Positions 17,145 through 26,116 of a stretch of DNA of 64,000 nucleotides are shown here, piece by piece. The notes beneath the pieces are model-generated. The model did not search any database, was not told where the DNA came from, and was given only the letters and a program-made list of their open reading frames with translations. The stretch covers positions 62,001 to 126,000 of the forward strand of contig NZ_CP167894.1 of the NCBI RefSeq assembly GCF_041504345.1, read 5' to 3'. The DNA is from Vibrio sp. BS-M-Sm-2 (lineage in GTDB: Bacteria > Pseudomonadota > Gammaproteobacteria > Enterobacterales > Vibrionaceae). The translations under genes and the position numbers were made by a program. The stretch's first letter is position 1. Each line of letters begins with the position of its first letter.

Positions 17145-17321
17145 ATGGACATTATTACATTTCAAAGTGTTTGGACTGTGACTGTTTTTGCTTGCTTCAT
17201 CGGCATCGTTTGGTGGGCATACGGCAAGAACCGTAAATCACGTTTCGACGAAGACGCGAACCTAGTGTTTGCTGACGACGAGCCAGCAACAAGTTCTAAA
17301 AATGAAGGAGTGACAAAGTAA
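17145..17321 (+). CDS. ccoQ: cbb3 oxidase subunit CcoQ
   Basis: A 58-residue protein, MDIITFQSVWTVTVFACFIG at the N-terminus, with a single membrane helix (VWTVTVFACFIGIVWWAYG) and an acidic tail. CcoQ stabilises the cbb3 complex. The start has AAGGA 7 nt upstream; the stop overlaps the ccoP start (TAATG). Confidence 0.93.
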   Translation: MDIITFQSVWTVTVFACFIGIVWWAYGKNRKSRFDEDANLVFADDEPATSSKNEGVTK

Positions 17322-18295
17322 TGAGTACATTCTGGAGTATCTGGGTTAGTGCGATTACGATTGGTACCCTAATTGGTTGTGCTGTCTTACTTCGTTGGTG
17401 TTTTAAAGATAAAACAGGCGTTGAAGAAGGTCATGATATGGGCCATGAATACGATGGTATTCGTGAGCTTAACAACCCACTACCAAAATGGTGGACATAC
17501 CTTTTCATCAGTACGATTGTTTTTGCAGCGGTTTATCTTGCTCTATACCCAGGCCTTGGCAACTTTAAAGGTCTACTAGGTTGGACAAGTTCAAACCAAG
17601 AAGTGCGTAGCATTGAAGAGTCTCGCTCTGCAATTGCTGCTGCGCAAGCAAACAAACAGTTAGATGCGTACGCGAAAGAGCTTGATGATGCAGACACCTA
17701 CTTCGGTGAAGCATTCAGAAAGCTTGCTCACGACGAAAACGGTTTACGTTCAATCCCTGACATTGCATCAGATGCTGACGCAATCAAAGTGGGTCAACGT
17801 TTATTCTTGCAAAACTGTTCTCAGTGTCACGGCTCTGATGCACGTGGTCAGAAAGGTTTCCCTAACCTAACTGACGATGCATGGCTATATGGCGGTGAGC
17901 CTGAGGCTATCGTAACAACAGTTATGCACGGTCGTGTTGGTCAAATGCCTGGTTGGAAAGACGCGCTTGGCGAAGAAGGCGTAAAAGAAGTAGTTAGCTA
18001 CACGCTTAGCCTTTCTGGTCGTAGCGTAAACGCACGTGAAGCAGAAGCTGGTAAAGCTCGTTTCGTAGTGTGTGCTGCGTGTCACGGTACTGATGGTAAG
18101 GGTAACCCTGCTGTTGGCGCTCCTGACCTAACTGACCGCGATTGGTTGTTTGGCGATTCTCGCGCAGATGTAACTGAAACAGTTATGTACGGACGTTCTG
18201 GTGTAATGCCTGCTTGGAAAGACATTCTAGGCGAAGACAAAGTACAGCTAGTTTCATCTTACGTGTGGAGCTTAAGCAACTCAGATAATAAGTAA
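17321..18295 (+). CDS. ccoP: cbb3 oxidase subunit III CcoP
   Basis: A 324-residue diheme cytochrome c subunit. Two N-terminal membrane helices (AITIGTLIGCAVLL and YLFISTIVFAAVYLAL) precede two cytochrome c domains with CSQCHG (about residue 167) and CAACHG (about 248), each followed by an axial-Met region (GQMPGW and GVMPAW). It receives electrons from the bc1 complex or soluble cytochrome c. Translationally coupled to ccoQ by a 1-nt overlap; a hairpin terminator follows. Confidence 0.97.
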   Translation: MSTFWSIWVSAITIGTLIGCAVLLRWCFKDKTGVEEGHDMGHEYDGIRELNNPLPKWWTYLFISTIVFAAVYLALYPGLGNFKGLLGWTSSNQEVRSIEESRSAIAAAQANKQLDAYAKELDDADTYFGEAFRKLAHDENGLRSIPDIASDADAIKVGQRLFLQNCSQCHGSDARGQKGFPNLTDDAWLYGGEPEAIVTTVMHGRVGQMPGWKDALGEEGVKEVVSYTLSLSGRSVNAREAEAGKARFVVCAACHGTDGKGNPAVGAPDLTDRDWLFGDSRADVTETVMYGRSGVMPAWKDILGEDKVQLVSSYVWSLSNSDNK

Positions 18296-18306
18296 CATTT
18301 CAATAA

Positions 18307-18340
18307 CAGCCTCTTTCTAAGAGGCTGTCTTTCCTTTATT
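18307..18340 (+). terminator. Terminator after ccoP
   Basis: Perfect stem CAGCCTCT / AGAGGCTG with a 5-nt loop, followed by a pyrimidine-rich T tract. It separates the structural genes from the assembly genes, probably with some read-through. Confidence 0.8.
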
Positions 18341-18380
18341 TTAGAACCCCTTCTTTTTATTCTTTTTTGAGATATTTTTT

Positions 18381-18860
18381 ATGGTAAAGCCTTGGTATAA
18401 ACAGTTTTGGCCGTGGTTCTTAATCGCGTTGCCAGCTACAGTAGTTATTTGGACCATCATGACGGTTATTGTGTTTACGCAGAACTCTGTAGACCTAGTG
18501 ACTGAGGATTACTATAAAAAAGGAAAAGGCATTAATGTCGATATTTCGAAAGTAAACATCGCTAAAGAATTAGGTCTGTCAGCTTTAGTTAACGAAAAAG
18601 GTAACTCGGTTATCATTACTCTAGATAAAGGTAAACTTGAGCACTTTCCTGCTATTAACGCGATGTTCGTTCACAGAACGCTGCCTGACCGTGATTTCAC
18701 TCAACTGCTGACTGCAGATGCGAGAGGCAACTACACCTTGACTCTAGACCACGAAATGCAAGGTCCATGGTTTATCGAGCTTTCTCCGCACGATTCAGAA
18801 TGGCTAGTGCAAGGTCGTATGAACTTCCCTATTGAAACTCCTACTCAACTAACGAACTAA
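18381..18860 (+). CDS. ccoH: FixH-family cbb3 assembly protein CcoH
   Basis: A 159-residue membrane protein with one N-terminal helix (WFLIALPATVVIWTIMTVIVF) and the FixH signature VTEDYYKKGKGIN just after it. The periplasmic domain is beta-rich and ends GRMNFPIETPTQLTN. CcoH takes part in cbb3 oxidase assembly, possibly Cu insertion, together with CcoI and CcoS. The ccoI start is 5 bp downstream. Confidence 0.88.
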   Translation: MVKPWYKQFWPWFLIALPATVVIWTIMTVIVFTQNSVDLVTEDYYKKGKGINVDISKVNIAKELGLSALVNEKGNSVIITLDKGKLEHFPAINAMFVHRTLPDRDFTQLLTADARGNYTLTLDHEMQGPWFIELSPHDSEWLVQGRMNFPIETPTQLTN

Positions 18861-18865
18861 AGCTT

Positions 18866-21238
18866 ATGTGTGAATCCTGTTATCACTGCGGTGAAGATGT
18901 ACCAGCGGAAACGGATTTTAAAGTAGAGATCTTAGGATCGACTCGTAAGATGTGTTGTCCGGGTTGCGAAACCGTAGCCCAGACAATCGTTGATAGCGGT
19001 TTGGTTTCTTACTACCAATATCGCACCGCTCCTGCTGAAAAAGCTGATCTAGTGCCAGAGCAACTGCTGGCACTCAGTCATTACGACAATGAAGATGTTC
19101 AATTAGAGTTCGTTCGTAACTCTGAAAACACCTCTGAAGTGACATTGTCACTAGAAGGTGTTTCTTGTGCCGCCTGTGCATGGCTTATTGAGAAGCAAGT
19201 CTCTTCAAAACAAGGTGTTGGTAGCATTCGTGTGAATACCACTACTAACCGTGCCCTACTTAGCTGGGACAACACGCAAGTTAAACTGAGCGAGTTGTTA
19301 TCGGCAATCCATACCCTTGGCTATAAAGCAGCGCCTTTCGAGGCTGACCAACAAGAAGCGGCCTACCACCGCTCAATGAAGAACTACTTGTATCGCCTTG
19401 GTGTCGCTGGCCTAGCGACTATGCAAGTCATGATGCTTGCAGTGGCTCTATATCTTGAAGTGTTTGGTAACCTTGAGCCTGAGTTTAAAAACTACTTCCG
19501 TTGGGTCAGCTTGATCTTCGCGACGCCGGTTCTGCTCTACTCTGCATTGCCTTTCTATATTAATGCGTGGCGAAGTATCAAAGGTCGAACATTAGGCATG
19601 GATGTGCCCGTTTCGATTGCTCTGTTGTTTGCTTACGTTGCTAGTTTGGTGGCGACGGTCACAGAGAAAGGTGAAGTGTTCTTTGAGTCTATCTCGATGT
19701 TCACTTTCTTCCTATTGCTTGGTCGCTTTCTTGAAATGCGTGCTCGTCGTAAAGCAGCCGCCGCTAGCGGTAATCTGCTTAAGCTTGTTCCTGCGATGGC
19801 AACAACGTTAGATGGCGAACAAGTTCCGGTAAAGACCTTAAAAGTTGGCGACCAAATACGCGTTCTTCCTGGTGAACACATTCCTGCCGATGGCAAAGTA
19901 TTGTCTGGTCGAGTTCATATTGATGAATCGATGCTGACTGGTGAATCTATCCACGTAGTGAAAAACGAGGGTGATACTGTCTTCGCTGGTACATTGAATG
20001 GTGACGAGTCGTTTGAACTGGAAGTGATGACATCAAAAGCGGATTCGGTGATTTCCAATATCGTTCGTCTGCAAGATGAAGCGCAACTTTCTAAGCCTAG
20101 AATTGCTGAAATCGCTGATGTGGTGGCTCGATACTTTGTTGCGGTTATCCTGATCATTTCTTTTGGTACTTGGTTCTACTGGCACCAAACACGCCCAGAA
20201 GATGCTTTCTGGATTATGCTTTCGGTACTTGTTGCGACATGTCCTTGTGCTCTATCGCTTGCAACACCGACTGCAATAACCTGTTCAACTTCTCGCATGG
20301 GTAACTTCGGTATTTTGCTGCGCAAAGGCCATGTATTCGAAACCTTGTGCAAAGTGAATCACTTGATCATTGATAAAACTGGCACATTGACTGAGGGTGA
20401 TATTCGTATCAGCCAAGTTGAAACCTTCGCTGAACTTGATAAAGACACCTGTCTCAAAGTAGCGGCGAGCTTAGAACAACATGCTAACCACCCTATTGCG
20501 AAAGCGTTCAAGACTCATATTTCTGATGATATCCAAGTAGAATCAGTCAATAACGTGATTGGTTCAGGCATCACTGGTGAATGGAATGGCGATGAAGTCG
20601 CTATCGGTAGTAGTGAATTCATTTTAGGTCAAGCTCAACGATCGGAAAGTAACGGTATTTACTTGTCGATGGCGGGCCGTCATATTGCAACGTTTACATA
20701 TGAAGATCCCATTCGCAAAGAAAGCATCGAGTTTATTAAGCAATTTAAAGATGCGGGAATCAAAACGACACTGCTTACTGGCGATTCTTTGATTAACGCG
20801 AAGCCTGTTGCTGAAGAGATCGGTATTACAGACATTGTTGCTAACGCGAAACCTGAAGATAAGCTTGCTTACCTGAACTCTCGAGATGCAAGTGACATTA
20901 CCATGATGGTTGGCGATGGCATTAATGATGCTCCTATTCTTGCGGGTGCCCACCTTTCCGTTGCTATGGGCGGCGGTACCGATGTGGCGAAAGCCTCTGC
21001 AGATATGGTGTTACTGGGTGATAAGCTTGATAGATTACTTAAGTCCCGTACATTGGCGCTAAAAACGCGTAAGATAATCCGTGAAAACTTGGCGTGGTCA
21101 TTAGGATATAACTTACTTATTCTTCCATTGGCTGTCGCAGGTTTGGTTGCTCCTTACATTGCCGTTGTTGGCATGTCTGCTAGCTCTATTATTGTTGTGT
21201 CTAACTCGTTAAGGCTTTTAAAAGAGCAAGGTAAATAA
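18866..21238 (+). CDS. ccoI: P1B-type copper ATPase CcoI (FixI/CopA2)
   Basis: A 790-residue copper-exporting P-type ATPase that supplies Cu to cbb3 oxidase. In order: a Cys-rich N-terminus (CESCYHCGEDV, CCPGC), a heavy-metal domain with GVSCAACAW, eight membrane helices with the metal-binding CPC in ATCPCALSLATPTA, the phosphorylation motif DKTGT, HP in ANHPIAKAF and the hinge MVGDGINDAP. The order CcoH-CcoI-CcoS is diagnostic for the cbb3 branch. The stop overlaps the ccoS start. An exact matS sequence lies inside the gene at 19139-19151. Confidence 0.95.
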   Translation: MCESCYHCGEDVPAETDFKVEILGSTRKMCCPGCETVAQTIVDSGLVSYYQYRTAPAEKADLVPEQLLALSHYDNEDVQLEFVRNSENTSEVTLSLEGVSCAACAWLIEKQVSSKQGVGSIRVNTTTNRALLSWDNTQVKLSELLSAIHTLGYKAAPFEADQQEAAYHRSMKNYLYRLGVAGLATMQVMMLAVALYLEVFGNLEPEFKNYFRWVSLIFATPVLLYSALPFYINAWRSIKGRTLGMDVPVSIALLFAYVASLVATVTEKGEVFFESISMFTFFLLLGRFLEMRARRKAAAASGNLLKLVPAMATTLDGEQVPVKTLKVGDQIRVLPGEHIPADGKVLSGRVHIDESMLTGESIHVVKNEGDTVFAGTLNGDESFELEVMTSKADSVISNIVRLQDEAQLSKPRIAEIADVVARYFVAVILIISFGTWFYWHQTRPEDAFWIMLSVLVATCPCALSLATPTAITCSTSRMGNFGILLRKGHVFETLCKVNHLIIDKTGTLTEGDIRISQVETFAELDKDTCLKVAASLEQHANHPIAKAFKTHISDDIQVESVNNVIGSGITGEWNGDEVAIGSSEFILGQAQRSESNGIYLSMAGRHIATFTYEDPIRKESIEFIKQFKDAGIKTTLLTGDSLINAKPVAEEIGITDIVANAKPEDKLAYLNSRDASDITMMVGDGINDAPILAGAHLSVAMGGGTDVAKASADMVLLGDKLDRLLKSRTLALKTRKIIRENLAWSLGYNLLILPLAVAGLVAPYIAVVGMSASSIIVVSNSLRLLKEQGK
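19139..19151. promoter_or_regulatory. matS site (MatP binding), exact consensus
   Basis: GTGACATTGTCAC fits the E. coli and Vibrio matS consensus GTGACRNYGTCAC at all positions. It lies within the ccoI coding sequence, about 8 kb from dif. matS sites are commonly inside genes. Confidence 0.85.
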
Positions 21239-21474
21239 TGGAAAGTTTATACATACTCATTCCAATCGCGATCGTACTTGTGTGTATCGCTGTCGGTATC
21301 TTTCTATGGGCCGTTAAGAGCGAACAGTTTGAAGACCTCGAACGCCAAGGTCACAATATTCTGTTTGATGAAGACGAAAAGGCTCACAACCATTCTGATA
21401 GCAAACCTGTTAAGAATGAGAAAGCTAACAGCGAAAGCCAAACTAACGTAGACAAAAAGAACGATGACGCCTGA
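21238..21474 (+). CDS. ccoS: cbb3 assembly protein CcoS
   Basis: A 78-residue protein: one N-terminal membrane helix (LYILIPIAIVLVCIAVGIFLW), the conserved AVKSEQFEDLERQG segment of CcoS, and a hydrophilic tail with His and Asp. Required for maturation of cbb3 oxidase. It overlaps ccoI by 1 nt and the next gene by 11 nt. Confidence 0.92.
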   Translation: MESLYILIPIAIVLVCIAVGIFLWAVKSEQFEDLERQGHNILFDEDEKAHNHSDSKPVKNEKANSESQTNVDKKNDDA

Positions 21475-22138
21475 TTGGATCGGAGCCTTTGTTGTTGGAT
21501 TGATCGGCGCAGGCCACTGCATGGGAATGTGTGGTGGTATTGCGTCGCTTCTGTCAATTGGCAACAGTAAACCTTCCCCTGTTATTCCCCTACTTTATAA
21601 CCTAGGGCGCTTGCTCAGTTATGCCGTGATTGGCGGCGTGATTGGTGGTGCAATTTCTTCGATTGGCCAGCTCAGCGATTTTAATGCTCTGCTGGGTTGG
21701 CTGCGTTTGTTTGCTGCTGGCTTTATGATCATACTAGGTTTGTATATTGGTAAATGGTGGTTTGGCTTGCTGTTCTTTGAAAAAGTCGGACAGAAACTAT
21801 GGCGTTATATCTCTCCTTTAGGTAAATCATTTTTACCATTGAAGCACCCTAGCCACGCTTTGCCGTTTGGCTTTATCTGGGGTTGGCTTCCGTGTGGTCT
21901 CGTTTATTCGATGCTTACATGGGCAGCAGTATCAGGGAGTTGGTACAACGGTGCTGGTATCATGCTTGCTTTCGGTTTAGGTACGCTTCCAGCAATGCTC
22001 ACAGTGGGTATGGGCGCTAATATCCTCAAAAAACTGCAACAAGCTGACTTATTTCGTCAATTAGGCGCAATTTTAATCCTCATTTACGGTTTCTATACTG
22101 GTTATATGGCATTGCAGCTCATTATTTATACCGTATAG
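21464..22138 (+). CDS. SafE/UreH-like membrane protein of the cco cluster
   Basis: A 224-residue protein with about six membrane helices. The first helix holds GAGHCMGMCGGIASLL, the Cys/Met-rich GHCxGMCGG motif of the TauE/SafE-related group found with cbb3 assembly genes; a second copy-like FGFIWGWLPCGLVYS lies in the second half, as in DsbD-type duplicated transporters. The motif and the position after ccoS suggest copper or thiol handling in oxidase assembly; the sulfite exporter name often attached to such proteins is not supported here. The start overlaps ccoS by 11 nt. Confidence 0.85.
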   Translation: MTPDWIGAFVVGLIGAGHCMGMCGGIASLLSIGNSKPSPVIPLLYNLGRLLSYAVIGGVIGGAISSIGQLSDFNALLGWLRLFAAGFMIILGLYIGKWWFGLLFFEKVGQKLWRYISPLGKSFLPLKHPSHALPFGFIWGWLPCGLVYSMLTWAAVSGSWYNGAGIMLAFGLGTLPAMLTVGMGANILKKLQQADLFRQLGAILILIYGFYTGYMALQLIIYTV

Positions 22139-22194
22139 CTGTTCTTTAAATCCGGTTTTTTTACTACCCTTTAGGATTAAGGAATGCTAAAATA

Positions 22195-22208
22195 TTGACG
22201 TATATCAA
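22195..22208. promoter_or_regulatory. FNR-like box in the fnr leader
   Basis: TTGACGTATATCAA differs at one position from the FNR consensus TTGAT-N4-ATCAA. It is only 16 bp before the fnr start codon, so binding would block rather than activate transcription or initiation, consistent with negative autoregulation. Confidence 0.65.
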
Positions 22209-22224
22209 ATAGTGAAAGATTGTT

Positions 22225-22971
22225 ATGATTTCTGAAAAGCCTGTGACGAAACGTGTTCAGTCTGGTGGCTGTGCGATCCATTGCCAGGATTGTAGTATTA
22301 GCCAGCTCTGTATTCCGTTTACTTTGAATGAATCTGAACTCGATCAACTTGATCAGATCATTGAGAGAAAAAAGCCTATTCAAAAAGGCCAAGAGTTATT
22401 TAAAGCCGGTGACGAGCTTAAATCTCTATATGCTATTCGCTCTGGAACGATCAAGAGCTACACGATTACCGAGCAAGGTGATGAGCAAATTACTGCATTC
22501 CACCTAGCGGGCGATCTTGTTGGCTTCGATGCGATTACTGGTGACCTACACCCTAGTTTCGCACAAGCGCTAGAAACTTCTATGGTATGTGAAATTCCAT
22601 ATGAGATTCTTGATGACCTATCAGGAAAAATGCCTAAATTGCGTCAGCAAATCATGCGCCTGATGAGCAACGAGATTAAAGGTGACCAAGAAATGATTCT
22701 GCTTCTTTCAAAGAAGAACGCGGAAGAGCGTCTTGCTGCATTCCTTTACAACCTTTCTACTCGCTTCTCTCAACGTGGTTTCAGCCCGCGTGAGTTCCGT
22801 CTAACGATGACTCGTGGCGATATTGGTAACTACCTTGGGTTGACTGTTGAAACAATTAGTCGTCTTTTAGGTCGTTTCCAAAAAGCAGACATCTTGAGCG
22901 TTAAAGGTAAATACATCACTATCGAAGATCACGATGCGTTGATGGAACTTGCTGGCGTTTCAAAAGAATAG
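22225..22971 (+). CDS. fnr: Oxygen-sensing regulator FNR
   Basis: A 248-residue CRP/FNR-family regulator that carries an oxygen-labile [4Fe-4S] cluster. N-terminal Cys cluster [14 protein letters not shown] plus the later Cys in SMVCEIPYE give the four ligands. A cyclic-nucleotide-like beta-roll, a dimer helix and the helix-turn-helix [22 protein letters not shown] follow; E-x-x-SR is the FNR-type recognition pattern. It lies directly after the cbb3 assembly genes and before uspE, as in other vibrios. The FNR-like box at 22195-22208 suggests autorepression. Confidence 0.97.
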   Translation: MISEKPVTKRVQSGGCAIHCQDCSISQLCIPFTLNESELDQLDQIIERKKPIQKGQELFKAGDELKSLYAIRSGTIKSYTITEQGDEQITAFHLAGDLVGFDAITGDLHPSFAQALETSMVCEIPYEILDDLSGKMPKLRQQIMRLMSNEIKGDQEMILLLSKKNAEERLAAFLYNLSTRFSQRGFSPREFRLTMTRGDIGNYLGLTVETISRLLGRFQKADILSVKGKYITIEDHDALMELAGVSKE

Positions 22972-22982
22972 TCTAGATATCA

Positions 22983-23020
22983 ATGATGTAGTTCAATAAT
23001 GAGCTACATCATGTTTCTCT
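22983..23020 (+). terminator. Probable terminator after fnr
   Basis: Perfect 9-bp stem ATGATGTAG / CTACATCAT with a 12-nt loop, followed by a T-rich but interrupted tract. Confidence 0.55.
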
Positions 23021-23103
23021 CTTAAAACCTCTTATATTTCTCTTAATCTCTCCATAACTACGCTACATTATTTATATGTTCGGTCTGAAAAGTAGGCTTA
23101 GTT

Positions 23104-24054
23104 ATGAGTATCTATAACAAAATTTTAGTTGTCGCAGACATTAATCACGATGAGCAACCTGCTCTAGTTCGTGCTATCCAACTTGCCAAGAAAAGCACCT
23201 CAACAAGCCACATCACTTTCTTTTTGTCGATATACGACTTCTCGTATGAAATGACATCTATGCTCTCTGTCGATGAGAGAGACGCAATGCGTAAAGGCGT
23301 GATTCACCAGCGTGAAATCTGGATGAATAAAGTCGCAGAACCTTACCTAGATGATTCTATTGAATTTAATGTACAAGTGGTTTGGCATAACCGCCCATAC
23401 GAAGCGATCATTGCCGAAGTTTATAGTGGCGAGCATGATATCTTGATCAAAGGTACGCGCAAGCACGATACCTTGGAATCTGTCATCTTCACTCCAACCG
23501 ATTGGCATCTGTTGAGAAAGTGCCCTAGCCCAGTACTATTAGTTAAAAACGATTTCTGGCCAGATCACGCGAAGATTTTTGCTTCAGTTCATGTTGGTTC
23601 GGAAACAGAAGCTCACTTAGAGCTTAACGATACAATAGTCGATAGGTTACTAGAGATCACGAGTCGTTTAGATGCTGAACCGTTATTGGTCAATGCCTAC
23701 CCAGTAACCCCTGCAAATATTACTATTGAACTACCAGAGTTTGATCCAACGTCTTATACCGACGCGGTTCGTGGCCATCACTTAACAGCCATGAAAGCGT
23801 TGCGCCAGAAGCACGGTATGTGTGAAGAGCAAACTGTGGTTGAGCAAGGCTTACCTGAAGATGTTATTCCTCGTGTAGCTTCTGAAAATAACGCAGCGAT
23901 GGTGATCCTAGGGACAACGGGTCGTACTGGCTTGTCTGCCGTGTTTATTGGCAATACAGCGGAACATGTTATCGACAAGATTAACTGTGATGTGTTGGCT
24001 CTTAAGCCATCTGGTTACGTGAGCCCATTAGACCCTAACCTTTCGAAAGGTTAA
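23104..24054 (+). CDS. uspE: Universal stress protein UspE
   Basis: A 316-residue tandem Usp protein. Domain 1 (about 1-155) starts YNKILVVADINHDEQPALVRA; domain 2 (about 160-310) ends with the nucleotide-binding-type loop ILGTTGRTGLSAVFIGNTAE, then NCDVLALKP. Length and order match UspE, which follows fnr in many gamma-proteobacteria. Cytoplasmic; linked to stress resistance and motility, mechanism unclear. Own promoter likely, as about 130 bp and a hairpin separate it from fnr. Confidence 0.95.
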   Translation: MSIYNKILVVADINHDEQPALVRAIQLAKKSTSTSHITFFLSIYDFSYEMTSMLSVDERDAMRKGVIHQREIWMNKVAEPYLDDSIEFNVQVVWHNRPYEAIIAEVYSGEHDILIKGTRKHDTLESVIFTPTDWHLLRKCPSPVLLVKNDFWPDHAKIFASVHVGSETEAHLELNDTIVDRLLEITSRLDAEPLLVNAYPVTPANITIELPEFDPTSYTDAVRGHHLTAMKALRQKHGMCEEQTVVEQGLPEDVIPRVASENNAAMVILGTTGRTGLSAVFIGNTAEHVIDKINCDVLALKPSGYVSPLDPNLSKG

Positions 24055-24077
24055 GTCAGCGAAAAGTTTAACTTATA

Positions 24078-24110
24078 AAAAACGCCTCAAACATTGCTTG
24101 AGGCGTTTTT
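24078..24110. terminator. Bidirectional terminator between uspE and ttcA
   Basis: Stem AAAAACGCCTCAA / TTGAGGCGTTTTT with a 7-nt loop and T runs on both strands. It serves uspE and probably the convergent ttcA. Confidence 0.92.
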
Positions 24111-24175
24111 GTTTATCTAGAGTAACGCCATTCCAAATACAGAATGGCTAATATCATCTTTATCCACTCAAATGG

Positions 24176-25069
24176 CTAAACATTCGTCACGTCGATGAAC
24201 ATTGACTCATCAATGTTTGAAGATGAGATTTCAGCTTCTTCGAATTCGTATGCTTTGCGGTCTTCACTACGGTCTAGAGGAAGGTTCACGAAGTCAAACA
24301 GCTCGCGGTCAGCCAGTTGGCTTGGGCTTACATTCTGGATTGACTTGAAGATCTTCTCAACTCGACCAGGCGTTTTCTTATCCCAATCAATTAGCATCGC
24401 TTTAATGTTCTGACGCTGTAGATTCTCTTGTGACCCACATAGGTTACAAGGAATGATTGGGAACTCTTTGTGCTCAGCGTATTTGATTAGGTCCGTTTCA
24501 CGGCAGTAAGTCAGTGGACGAATAACAACGTTACGACCATCATCTGAACGAAGCTTAGGTGGCATAGCCTTAAGACGAGCGCCGTGGAACATGTTAAGGA
24601 ACATGGTCTCAACGATGTCGTCTAGGTGGTGACCAAGTGCGATCTTAGTTGCGCCAATCTTCTCTGCGAATGAGTACAAAGTACCACGACGAAGACGAGA
24701 ACATAGGCCACACGTTGTTTTGCCTTCTGGCACTTTCTCTTTAACCACCGAGTACGTGTCTTTATCTACGATGTAGTAAGGAATGTTCAGCGTTTCAAAG
24801 TACTCAGGAAGAATGTGCTCAGGGAACCCAGGTTGTTTTTGGTCTAGGTTTACCGCAACAACATCAAATTTGATTGGTGCTGCTTCACGCAAACGTAGCA
24901 AAATATCTAGCATCGCAAATGAATCTTTACCGCCACTAATACATGCCATTACCACATCATTCTCTTCGATCATGTTGTAGTCGATGATGGCATTTCCAAC
25001 ATTTCTTCTCAGACGTTTCTGAAGTTTGTTGAATTCAAGTGTTTCTTTTCTATTATCGTTTTGGTTCAT
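24176..25069 (-). CDS. ttcA: tRNA 2-thiocytidine synthetase TtcA
   Basis: A 297-residue Fe-S enzyme that 2-thiolates cytidine 32 of some tRNAs. ATP-pyrophosphatase loop [10 protein letters not shown]; cluster-binding Cys in [12 protein letters not shown]; further CNLCGSQ; and [17 protein letters not shown], all typical of TtcA. The start is set at the ATG ending at 25069 (MNQNDNR), with GAGAG 5 nt upstream, rather than the in-frame GTG ending at 25081. In this neighbourhood fnr-uspE-ttcA order is conserved in Vibrio. Confidence 0.95.
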   Translation of the reverse strand: MNQNDNRKETLEFNKLQKRLRRNVGNAIIDYNMIEENDVVMACISGGKDSFAMLDILLRLREAAPIKFDVVAVNLDQKQPGFPEHILPEYFETLNIPYYIVDKDTYSVVKEKVPEGKTTCGLCSRLRRGTLYSFAEKIGATKIALGHHLDDIVETMFLNMFHGARLKAMPPKLRSDDGRNVVIRPLTYCRETDLIKYAEHKEFPIIPCNLCGSQENLQRQNIKAMLIDWDKKTPGRVEKIFKSIQNVSPSQLADRELFDFVNLPLDRSEDRKAYEFEEAEISSSNIDESMFIDVTNV

Positions 25070-25282
25070 TGCGACTCTCACACCGTCGTATTACCGACTG
25101 TAGATTGCTAGTGGGACTGTTTTAGGGCGTGGATTATACGGATTTTTATTTCATGTTGAAATAGTAACGGTAGGATAAACAAGCTGAGTATTAGAAAGAT
25201 TCTGCTTTTATTGTGCGATAAGCTCCCTAAGCGGTAGAGAAACGCAGCTTCGCAAGCTCTCGGTTGGTATCGCAGATAATGA

Positions 25283-25316
25283 AAAGCAGCCTGATCTTAT
25301 TCGACGAGGCTGCTTT
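25283..25316 (-). terminator. Terminator after the DUF2987 gene
   Basis: Stem AAAGCAGCCT / AGGCTGCTTT with a 14-nt loop, followed on the minus strand by TTTTC. Confidence 0.7.
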
Positions 25317-25343
25317 AAGACATGTCATGAAAACTTAGGGGAA

Positions 25344-25994
25344 TTATTGCGCGGGAATGTACGGCAATACGCGCACTGTTGCTTCTGGTAACGTGATGCT
25401 GTCACTTCCATTCAACTCCGCTAAGGTGAATTTCGCTCGCCCTTTTTTGATTGGTATTTGCTTGCCGTTTGAAAGCTCGATGTTGCTTTCAAGCTTATTA
25501 GCGAACTCCAGCGTTAACCCTTGGATATCTGGTGTGAACCAGCCAGAGAACATACCGCTGACATCTTCAAGCATCGCCTGCATCTGTGGTAATAGGCTTT
25601 CTAGCTGTGCAACTTCAACAGTTCCAACTAAAGGCTCTTGCGTCATCACAACTAAAGAATACGCACACTCTTGTTCTTGTGTTTGTACAAAGATAAGAGG
25701 GTTTGCTGAACGCAGATTTTGATCTACCGGTAGAAGCAGTTCATTGGCTGGAGAGACTTTTAGCTCTTCATAATGTTCTTCCTTCTCCATCCACGCTTTG
25801 CTGATGTGACAGATTGTTTGAGCTTGTTGATCCACAAAGAAGACCGCAACTTTGACGTCATCATGCCCTTCTTTGGTGTTGTTTTTAAGCTGTGTGTAGA
25901 GCTTGGAATACGTGAACATGTATTCTTGAGCTGAAGCCGGAAGAGAAACCCCAAGGCTGAATGAGGCTAATAGAGCGAGTACTGTCTTTTTCAT
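25344..25994 (-). CDS. DUF2987 family exported protein
   Basis: A 216-residue protein with a classical signal peptide (MKKTVLALLASFSLGVSLPASA-QEY). The mature part begins YMFTYSKLYTQLKNNTKEGH and includes two Cys (TICHISK, QECAYSL). It matches the DUF2987 pattern known in vibrios; no enzyme motif is seen. Monocistronic: terminators stand on both sides. Periplasmic or outer-membrane associated by inference. Confidence 0.8.
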   Translation of the reverse strand: MKKTVLALLASFSLGVSLPASAQEYMFTYSKLYTQLKNNTKEGHDDVKVAVFFVDQQAQTICHISKAWMEKEEHYEELKVSPANELLLPVDQNLRSANPLIFVQTQEQECAYSLVVMTQEPLVGTVEVAQLESLLPQMQAMLEDVSGMFSGWFTPDIQGLTLEFANKLESNIELSNGKQIPIKKGRAKFTLAELNGSDSITLPEATVRVLPYIPAQ

Positions 25995-26031
25995 TATTAT
26001 AATCTTGTCGAAGTTGAGCGTTCATAATTAA

Positions 26032-26055
26032 AAAGAGCAGCCATTAGCTGCTCTT
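26032..26055 (-). terminator. Terminator after the bax-like gene
   Basis: Perfect stem AAAGAGCAG / CTGCTCTTT with a 6-nt loop, followed on the minus strand by TTTAATT. Confidence 0.75.
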
Positions 26056-26116
26056 TGTGTGATATTACTTGGTGTAAGCCGACTATCGAAGGCAACCAAG
26101 TTGGTATCAAAATGAG

